Assembly (NCBI GenBank): GCA_040755195.1
Contig: JBFMBL010000084.1
Location: 1 to 5,284 of the forward strand
Direction: 5' to 3'
Source of the DNA: SURF-55 sp040755195
Lineage (GTDB): Bacteria; Bacillota; Desulfotomaculia; Desulfotomaculales; Ammonificaceae
Length of the DNA: 5,284 nucleotides
The translations under genes and the position numbers were made by a program. The notes under the pieces are model-generated. The model ran no database searches. It saw nothing but the letters and a program-made list of their open reading frames with translations, and was not told the DNA's origin. This document shows, in pieces, positions 1 through 4,361 of this stretch. How positions within the stretch are numbered: the first letter of the stretch is position 1; each line of letters starts with the position of its first letter.

Positions 1-213
1 TGCTCCATGGAAGAGGTAATCTCTTCGAGGGTGCTGGCCGATTCGCTGGCGCCCTGCGACAGCGCCTGGCTCGAATCCGATATCTGCCGCGAACCGTTGG
101 CCACCTGGTCCACCGCGACACTTACCTGCCCCAGGATTTCGTTTATTGAATCAATGGTGGTGTTCAATGCGTTCTTGTTTATGGCGTGGTCGCCCTTGTA
201 GTCGCCGGTCATC
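1..213 (-). repeat. Diverged duplication of MCP signalling-domain DNA, copy A
   Basis: This stretch aligns without gaps to 1844-2056 at a constant offset of 1843. I count about 38 mismatches over 212 positions, roughly 82% identity. The boundary near 213 is sharp, while the other end lies outside the window. It is a paralogous coding segment rather than a recent exact repeat. Confidence 0.85.
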
Positions 214-263
214 AATAACCTGTTAATTAAATCGGCGCTATATCGGGCCGCCTTGACAGCCAT
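1..263 (-). CDS. Second methyl-accepting chemotaxis protein, 5' part only, sensorless or N-terminally truncated
   Basis: The frame is open from the left edge to an in-frame TAA near 363-365. The first usable ATG is at 261-263. From a second in-frame ATG at 210-212 the product matches residues 294 onward of the upstream MCP without gaps, with about 8 differences in 70 residues. It covers the second HAMP-like segment and the first methylation helix (SASTLEEITSSME). Roughly 24 of 38 base differences are synonymous, so both copies evolved as protein-coding DNA. Upstream of 212 the similarity stops: there is no transmembrane helix, no periplasmic domain and no first HAMP. The 17 residues from the 263 start (MAVKAARYSADL...) are not recognised. 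No clear ribosome site precedes 263; a weak AGG lies 6-7 bases before 212. It may be a soluble receptor feeding the same CheW/CheA array, or the 3' remnant of a deleted MCP gene. The start is uncertain, and the rest of the gene lies outside the window. Confidence 0.62.
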   Translation of the reverse strand, partial: MAVKAARYSADLINRLLMTGDYKGDHAINKNALNTTIDSINEILGQVSVAVDQVANGSRQISDSSQALSQGASESASTLEEITSSME

Positions 264-390
264 ATAATGGCAACGGGTTCTTGATAAGCCCGGTATTGAC
301 ACCAAGATCTTCTGAGAGTTCAGGGATTTTACATCAGGTGTCGGAGGTAAGGGGCATAATCTTTACCGTAATTATGGCTGTCGCAATACA
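264..390. other. Spacer between cheW and the second MCP
   Basis: This 127-bp stretch lies downstream of the cheW stop. It holds no hairpin followed by a T-run and no convincing promoter. A 5-bp inverted repeat with a 3-base loop (259-271) overlaps the ATG at 263, and an imperfect 6-bp stem lies near 354-377; neither looks functional. The frame of the second MCP stays open through most of it, but the encoded residues do not resemble a receptor. Confidence 0.5.
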
Positions 391-897
391 CTATACCACG
401 CTGGCCCACTCCGCCTCCCCGTCAAAAAGCACGTGTTCCGCGTTCAGCATGATCTTGACCTGTTCGCCGACCTTCCCCATACCCTTGATGAAACGGCTGC
501 TTTCCCCTCTTCCAACCCTTGGCGGCGGTTCGATGTCGCTCTCGGGAATGTCCAACACCTCCGACACCCGGTCCACAATGAGACCTACCGAGTGGTTGTT
601 GATGTTAATTACCACGATGCATGTCCTGTCGTCATACGGCCGTTCCGCCAATCCAAAACGCAGCCGCACATCCATAACCGGAATCACCTTACCCCGCAGG
701 TTGATCACACCCTTGACGTAGGGCGGCATGTCGGGCATATCGGTAATTTTCTGGATGCCGATTATCTCAGTCACATGCTGGATTTCAATCCCGTATTCCT
801 CCTCATCCAAAAAGAACGTGAGAAACTTATCCTCCTGGGTATCTTCATCCTCTTCTTGATAAATCAGGTCGCCATTGCTACTTTCATTTACAGACAC
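391..897 (-). CDS. cheW: Chemotaxis coupling protein CheW
   Basis: CheW is the cytoplasmic scaffold that links MCP signalling tips to the kinase CheA in chemosensory arrays. The product is 168 aa, close to the usual CheW length of about 150-170. A strongly acidic N-terminal tail (EEDEDTQED, residues 15-23) precedes the domain, which begins at about residue 24 (KFLTFFLDEEEYGIEI). The family hallmark VKGVINLRGKVIPVMDVR is at 61-78, with NLRG at 66-69; this includes the conserved arginine used in array contacts. VGLIVDRVSEVLDI (104-117) is also typical. The domain looks complete, and no kinase or receiver domain is attached, so it is CheW rather than CheV or CheA. Translation starts at GTG, positioned by a GGGGTGA ribosome site. 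It lies 162 bp downstream of the MCP, behind a likely terminator, so it may have its own promoter, although I could not identify one. The neighbouring MCPs are its probable partners (inference). Confidence 0.95.
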   Translation of the reverse strand: MSVNESSNGDLIYQEEDEDTQEDKFLTFFLDEEEYGIEIQHVTEIIGIQKITDMPDMPPYVKGVINLRGKVIPVMDVRLRFGLAERPYDDRTCIVVININNHSVGLIVDRVSEVLDIPESDIEPPPRVGRGESSRFIKGMGKVGEQVKIMLNAEHVLFDGEAEWASVV

Positions 898-903
898 AGA
901 AAT

Positions 904-910
904 TCACCCC
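904..910 (-). promoter_or_regulatory. Ribosome binding site of cheW
   Basis: On the minus strand this reads GGGGTGA, with GGTGA complementary to the 16S 3' end, six bases before the GTG start at 895-897. It supports the GTG over the later in-frame codons. Confidence 0.65.
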
Positions 911-1003
911 TTTTAAAATGACAAAGAATTAATTCAATCGGACTTTTTGAAGGGTTTCACTTGGAGACAAAAATCTTTTTATGCCGTATTCCGCGTATAC
1001 CTT

Positions 1004-1046
1004 AATCAAACCCGGGACGCAGATTAAGCTTCCTCTGCGCCCCGGG
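1004..1046 (-). terminator. Likely intrinsic terminator after the MCP gene
   Basis: The arms at 1011-1023 and 1034-1046 form a 13-bp GC-rich stem (CCCGGGGCGCAGA with TCTGCGTCCCGGG on the minus strand). It has one G-U pair and a 10-base loop that contains AAGCTT. The stem begins 14 bases after the MCP stop. The following minus-strand bases TTTGATT form only a weak T-run, so termination may be partial and allow read-through into cheW. There is no gene on the opposite strand that it could serve. Confidence 0.6.
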
Positions 1047-1059
1047 ATAATTACACAGC

Positions 1060-2934
1060 TTAAAACTTCCCGAATTCATGGTCATCAAGGTGGATTATTT
1101 CTTCGGGTTTTGCCTTTTCGCCCAAGGATGATCCCGCGGCGGCCTCCCGGATTCCCTCGCTCCAACCCTGGCCGGCGGCTTTACGGCGGGCGCCTCCCTG
1201 GGTCTGGTATGTATGCTCCGCTCTTAATCTGAACTTGGCCAGCATTTGCTTGAGCTGTACTGCCTGGGAGGAAAGCTCCTCGCTTGAGGCAGCCAGTTCC
1301 TCGGCGCTGGCGGTGTTTTGCTGCGTGACCTGGTCCACCTGGCTGAGCCCCTGGTTAATCTGCCCGATGCCGAAAGCTTGCTCCTTTGAAGCCGAAGCGA
1401 TCTCGCCGATCAGGTCGGTCACCTTGGTCGCGCCTTGTACTATCTCCTCGAGCGCCTCGGAGGTTTCCTCGACTATCTTCGTTCCAATTTCCGTCTTTTT
1501 AATCGATCCCTCGATCAGCTCCGCAGTTTCTTTAGCCGCCTTGGCGCTGCGCTCGGCGAGGTTTCGCACCTCCTCCGCCACCACCGCGAAGCCTTTGCCG
1601 TGCTTACCGGCGCGTGCCGCCTCAACCGCGGCGTTGAGCGCCAGCAGGTTGGTCTGGAAGGCTATCTCGTCGATCGCTTTGATGATCCTTGATATATCGT
1701 TGGCGCCTTCGTTGATCTCGTTCATTGCGTTAACCATCGCCGCCATCTGCTCGTTGCCTTTTTCCGCGCTGGTCTTTGCCTGGCCGGATAGTTGATTGGC
1801 CTGAGTGGCGTTTTCCGCGTTTTGTTTGGTCTGGGCGGTTACCTCCTGCATGGAGGATGTTATCTCTTCCAGTGAACTGGCCGATTCGCTCGCGCCCTGC
1901 GACAGCGCCTGGCTCGAGTCGGATATCTGCCGCGCGCCCCTGGCCACCTGGTCGACCGCAACCTGGACCTGTCCTAGGATCTCGTTAATGGCGTCAATGG
2001 TGGTGTTCAGCGCGTTTTTGATAACGGCGTGGTCCCCCTTATAGTCCCCGGTCATCGCGACGTCCAAGTTGCCCTTGGCCATTTCTTTGAGGCACTCCGC
2101 CGCTTCGTTCACCGGGTGGATTACGGCGTCAAGGACGTCGTTCATCCCCTGGACGATCCCCCGAAACTCGAAATTGATTTTCTCTGTATGACCGCGTTCC
2201 TTGAGTCTTCCGGCCACCGCAGCCTCAACCAGCCCTTTGGTCTCAGACAACAGGCAGTTTACAATTCCCGTAATGCTCCTGAAGAAGAAGACACCCAGCC
2301 CGAGCGCAACCAGCAAGCCAAGGATGATGGCCCCCACAAGGTTTCTCACGGAAGAAGACTGCACGGAATCGGCCTCCTTATTCTTTTCTTCCGCTCTTTT
2401 ATCGTTGAAATCAATGATCGCGTTAAGCTGTTTCTCAGCCTCTTTGAATGAATTCGCCTCCTGCTCGAGGGCGTGTCTCTGCCACCTGGCGTAAACGGTC
2501 TTATCGCCGGTTTTCGCGTATTCATCGTAAAGCTTTAAAAACTCTTCGTGGTCTTGTTTCCATGCCTCCCAAACGGGAACGAATTCCTTCCAGAGCGCCT
2601 CCTGTTCCTCACTGTGCTTGACAGACTCGTATTTCTTCCAGGCGGCGTCTATCTCCTCCCATGCTTTCTTGATGTTTACGGGCTGGCGCCGCAGTTCTTC
2701 CTGGGTAATACCCGGGACTAGCATCGTCCGTTCCGCCGCTTTTATTGCCGTCTGTGCCTGGTTGATCGTAAGCAGCGCCTGTACACTCGGCAAATTGTTT
2801 TCAGCTATTTCGTCCGTCATTTTTATAATCCCGGCCATGCCGAGGTAGCCCACCAGACCCACCACCACGGCGATCAGCGTTACCGCGCAGAGTGCCGCAA
2901 TCGTTTTTGCCCCAAGTTTCATTTTCTGAATCAT
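1060..2934 (-). CDS. Transmembrane methyl-accepting chemotaxis protein with four-helix-type sensor domain
   Basis: This receptor of 624 aa senses outside the membrane and controls CheA through CheW. Transmembrane helix 1 is at about 8-33 and helix 2 at about 197-218. The loop between them (34-196) is helical, rich in charged and tryptophan residues, and fits a four-helix-bundle ligand domain. A HAMP region follows (about 219-270), then a second HAMP-like segment (about 271-318). The signalling tip IAFQTNLLALNAAVEAARAG is at 424-443, flanked by methylation helices SASSLEEITSSMQE (351-364) and TASAEELAASSEEL (541-554). Against E. coli Tsr as I remember it, both arms align without gaps, which suggests the 36-heptad class. 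A flexible tail of about 54 residues ends in EFGKF, a possible CheR-docking pentapeptide. The start is the ATG nine bases after GGAGG. It lies 86 bp after the receiver gene. The ligand cannot be told from sequence. Confidence 0.95.
   Translation of the reverse strand: MIQKMKLGAKTIAALCAVTLIAVVVGLVGYLGMAGIIKMTDEIAENNLPSVQALLTINQAQTAIKAAERTMLVPGITQEELRRQPVNIKKAWEEIDAAWKKYESVKHSEEQEALWKEFVPVWEAWKQDHEEFLKLYDEYAKTGDKTVYARWQRHALEQEANSFKEAEKQLNAIIDFNDKRAEEKNKEADSVQSSSVRNLVGAIILGLLVALGLGVFFFRSITGIVNCLLSETKGLVEAAVAGRLKERGHTEKINFEFRGIVQGMNDVLDAVIHPVNEAAECLKEMAKGNLDVAMTGDYKGDHAVIKNALNTTIDAINEILGQVQVAVDQVARGARQISDSSQALSQGASESASSLEEITSSMQEVTAQTKQNAENATQANQLSGQAKTSAEKGNEQMAAMVNAMNEINEGANDISRIIKAIDEIAFQTNLLALNAAVEAARAGKHGKGFAVVAEEVRNLAERSAKAAKETAELIEGSIKKTEIGTKIVEETSEALEEIVQGATKVTDLIGEIASASKEQAFGIGQINQGLSQVDQVTQQNTASAEELAASSEELSSQAVQLKQMLAKFRLRAEHTYQTQGGARRKAAGQGWSEGIREAAAGSSLGEKAKPEEIIHLDDHEFGKF
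1844..2056 (-). repeat. Diverged duplication of MCP signalling-domain DNA, copy B
   Basis: This is the partner of 1-213. It encodes the end of the second HAMP-like segment and the first methylation helix of the complete MCP (residues about 294-364). Here the similarity boundary at 2056 lies inside an uninterrupted gene, which shows that copy A is the one with the unusual 5' side. Confidence 0.85.
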
Positions 2935-2943
2935 CGATCATTG

Positions 2944-2948
2944 CCTCC
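2944..2948 (-). promoter_or_regulatory. Ribosome binding site of the MCP gene
   Basis: GGAGG sits within AAAAAAGGAGG on the minus strand, nine bases before the ATG at 2932-2934. An out-of-frame ATG at 2939-2941 lies only two bases after it, too close for normal initiation, and opens just about 46 codons. Confidence 0.75.
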
Positions 2949-2989
2949 TTTTTTATAAACTTTTAACATACGGCGCCGGCTTCCGCAGG

Positions 2990-3014
2990 AGGTTTTCCCT
3001 TCAAGAGAAAACCT
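2990..3014 (-). other. Hairpin between the receiver gene and the MCP gene
   Basis: A perfect 8-bp inverted repeat (AGGTTTTC / GAAAACCT) has a 9-base loop and starts 7 bases after the receiver stop codon. No T-run follows on the minus strand, so it is not a standard terminator. It could be an mRNA processing or stability element, or chance. Next to it, CGGCGCCG at 2971-2978 is a perfect palindrome. Confidence 0.4.
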
Positions 3015-3020
3015 TGAGCC

Positions 3021-3407
3021 TCATTCATTTTTCAATCGTCTTCCCTCCTTCACCTTAGCTTCAATCTTTGAGAGTGCCTCAATGAGACGCAGGAAATCCA
3101 CCGGCTTTTCAAAAAGGGCGCAGGCGCCGGTATCTGCCACGGTATTAGCTGTTTCTGCATCCCAGCAGGCGCTGATAATTATGACCTTTGCCTCGGGATC
3201 CAGGGAAAGGATTCTTTGAAAAACTTCAATCCCGCTCAAACCGGGCATCTTCACATCCGTTAAAACCACGTCGTAAGGACGTTGCCGGTAAGCTTCCAGG
3301 GCTGCTTCCGGGGAGGTAAATCCGTCACAATGGTATCCGGTCGGTTCCAGCACTGAGCATAGGCTCTCGACAAAGGCTGCATCATCGTCGATTATAAGGA
3401 TTTTCAC
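3021..3407 (-). CDS. Stand-alone receiver-domain response regulator (CheY/Spo0F-like)
   Basis: A 128-aa cytoplasmic phosphoacceptor without an output domain. All receiver hallmarks are present: acidic residues at 7-9 (DDD), the phosphoacceptor Asp51 in LTDVKMPG, the switch Ser79 in IIISA, and Lys101 in FEKPVD. The whole length is one receiver domain plus a short charged C-terminal helix (EAKVKEGRRLKNE). Translation starts at GTG, seven bases after AGAGGAGG. A longer frame from an ATG at 3510-3512 adds 35 residues unlike a receiver and would put this ribosome site inside the gene, so it is rejected. The sequence is closer in style to receivers of NtrC-type or phosphorelay proteins than to classical flagellar CheY (judgement by eye). 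It lies directly upstream of the MCP and downstream of a two-component pair, so its kinase could be the neighbouring histidine kinase or a CheA encoded elsewhere. Confidence 0.93.
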   Translation of the reverse strand: MKILIIDDDAAFVESLCSVLEPTGYHCDGFTSPEAALEAYRQRPYDVVLTDVKMPGLSGIEVFQRILSLDPEAKVIIISACWDAETANTVADTGACALFEKPVDFLRLIEALSKIEAKVKEGRRLKNE

Positions 3408-3414
3408 TCGGTTG

Positions 3415-3422
3415 CCTCCTCT
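3415..3422 (-). promoter_or_regulatory. Ribosome binding site that fixes the GTG start of the receiver gene
   Basis: AGAGGAGG on the minus strand ends seven bases before the GTG at 3405-3407. This is the strongest ribosome site in the window, and it decides against the upstream ATG at 3510-3512. Confidence 0.8.
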
Positions 3423-3467
3423 GAAAAGAACAGCATTATGTGTTGGGGTAGGCTGACATCCAGCGCT

Positions 3468-3497
3468 ATTATCCGCCGAATACCGGAATTGAATCAG
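3468..3497 (-). promoter_or_regulatory. Weak candidate sigma-70 type promoter of the receiver gene
   Basis: On the minus strand GATAAT (3468-3473) matches the -10 consensus at five of six positions. The best -35 is CTGATT (3492-3497, three of six) at an 18-base spacing. Transcription would start about 55-60 bases before the GTG. One copy of the direct repeat occupies the spacer. Confidence 0.3.
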
Positions 3498-3521
3498 CAG
3501 TATGTGAACCAACCGGAATTG
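3482..3521. repeat. 10-bp direct repeat ACCGGAATTG, two copies, 30-bp period
   Basis: The copies are at 3482-3491 and 3512-3521. The start-to-start distance of 30 bp is close to three helical turns, so both would face the same side of the DNA. A related GAACCAA repeat at 3506-3512 and 3535-3541 overlaps the second copy. They lie where a regulator of the receiver promoter could bind. Binding is inferred; the repeats are seen directly. Confidence 0.55.
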
Positions 3522-3688
3522 TCCGCCTGCTCCCGAACCAAAGGTATATTTATCCTCTATAGATGCATCCGCCCTGGCGGGCCGCTAAAACATAGGGGGT
3601 ATCCCCAGTTCGAGGGTTCGTTTTTTACGGATTTAATCTCAGAGAATGCTGAGAAGAGTGATGATGTGTCGAGGAAGAAACCAACGGC

Positions 3689-4345
3689 TTATTTATCGAG
3701 AGAAACCAGCCCTTCACGAACCGCAAACCTTGTGAGGCTGGCCACGCTGTGAATATCTAACTTCCGCATTATCTGCTGGCGGTGCGACTCCACCGTTTTC
3801 GCGCTGATGTGAAGGAATGCGGCGATTTCTCTGGTGCTCTTGCCTTCAGCAAGAAGCTGGAGCACTTCTCGCTCCCGCGCTGTCAACACCGAAAAGGCTA
3901 TTGATTCGTTACCCGCCGAACCGCTTAGGAACTCTTTTACCACCAATCCAGTAACCGAAGGGCTCAGGAAGGTCCGGCCCGAAGTCACGGCGCGGATAGC
4001 GGAAGACAGTTCTTCGAACGCGCAGTCCTTAGGGAGGTAACCCACAGCGCCCGCCTTAAGCATGCCTGTGACTAACCGGCTGTCGCAATGCATTGACAGG
4101 GCGACCACCTTTGTCGAGGGAGCCTCAGCAACGACCTGCCGGGTGGCCTCGATCCCGTTTAAACCTGACATGCCGATGTCCATGACAACAACATCGGGTG
4201 ACAACTCACGGGCAAGACGGACCGCTGCCGGGCCGTCCTCGGCCTCGGCGACGACCTCAAAACCGGGAACCCTTGACAGTAAGGCCTTAAGCCCGTCGCG
4301 CACGATTTTGTGGTCGTCGGCTATAACAATTCTCGTGTTATTCAT
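3689..4345 (-). CDS. NarL/LuxR-family response regulator
   Basis: This is a 218-aa DNA-binding regulator of the usual family length. The receiver domain (about 4-120) shows Asp10-Asp11, phosphoacceptor Asp56 in VVVMDIGMSG, switch Ser84 in VALSMH and Lys106 in YLPKD. The proline that usually follows the Met after the phosphoacceptor (MPG) is serine here (MSG). After a linker, a LuxR-type helix-turn-helix (about 150-210) begins LTAREREVLQLLAEGKSTREIA and contains the recognition helix SAKTVESHRQQIMRKL (181-196). It starts 16 bp after the kinase stop, with a modest AAGGT ribosome site, so the two genes form an operon and the kinase is its probable partner. Members of this family bind promoter DNA as phosphorylated dimers. 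Its targets are unknown; the control region just downstream is a candidate (inference). No closer name such as narL, degU or nreC can be justified. Confidence 0.95.
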   Translation of the reverse strand: MNNTRIVIADDHKIVRDGLKALLSRVPGFEVVAEAEDGPAAVRLARELSPDVVVMDIGMSGLNGIEATRQVVAEAPSTKVVALSMHCDSRLVTGMLKAGAVGYLPKDCAFEELSSAIRAVTSGRTFLSPSVTGLVVKEFLSGSAGNESIAFSVLTAREREVLQLLAEGKSTREIAAFLHISAKTVESHRQQIMRKLDIHSVASLTRFAVREGLVSLDK

Positions 4346-4361
4346 TATTATTACCTTATTT

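Larger units (their letters stand above)
3408..3688 (-). promoter_or_regulatory. Intergenic control region upstream of the receiver gene
   Basis: This 281-bp stretch without a credible gene separates the NarL-type regulator from the receiver gene. It holds a 6-bp hairpin (TCTCAG / CTGAGA at 3637-3654) after the regulator stop, without a T-run. It also contains a G-tract element at 3592-3606, the palindromes GATGCATC (3562-3569) and CCGCC-CT-GGCGG (3569-3580), a 10-bp direct repeat, and two weak promoter candidates near 3468-3511. I saw no riboswitch or small RNA. The extent and function as a control region are inferred. Confidence 0.45.

Noticed and set aside
253..269. TTGACA followed by ATATAATGG on the plus strand, like promoter boxes
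   Set aside because: The boxes are only about five bases apart rather than 16-18, and no plus-strand gene follows.
433..921. Long plus-strand open frame of 162 codons opposite cheW
   Set aside because: It is the antisense shadow of a complete, well-conserved cheW. The protein has no recognisable features.
914..941. TTGAAT and TAAAAG with a 16-base spacer in front of cheW
   Set aside because: Transcription would start inside or after the ribosome site, leaving the cheW message without a usable one.
1235..1795. Plus-strand open frame of 186 codons, rich in Ser and Ala, opposite the MCP
   Set aside because: It is a mirror of the MCP methylation and signalling helices in an antisense frame. 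The composition is an artefact of Glu/Ala/Ser-rich coding on the other strand.
2803..2941. Short minus-strand frame from the ATG at 2939-2941
   Set aside because: It is only two bases from the ribosome site, out of frame with the MCP, and about 46 codons of Gly/Arg/Asp-rich sequence without features.
3021..3512. Longer version of the receiver protein starting at the ATG at 3510-3512 (163 aa)
   Set aside because: The extra 35 residues are unlike a receiver domain, they overlap promoter-like and repeat sequences, and the strong AGAGGAGG ribosome site points to the GTG at 3405-3407.
3595..3626. G-tract hairpin followed by TTTTTT on the plus strand, like a terminator
   Set aside because: The stem is only 4 bp, 14 bases separate it from the T-run, and no plus-strand gene is upstream.
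3408..3688. Possible riboswitch or small RNA in the largest intergenic region
   Set aside because: No GEMM-type or other riboswitch signature and no extended stable fold could be recognised by eye; only short 5-6 bp stems are present.
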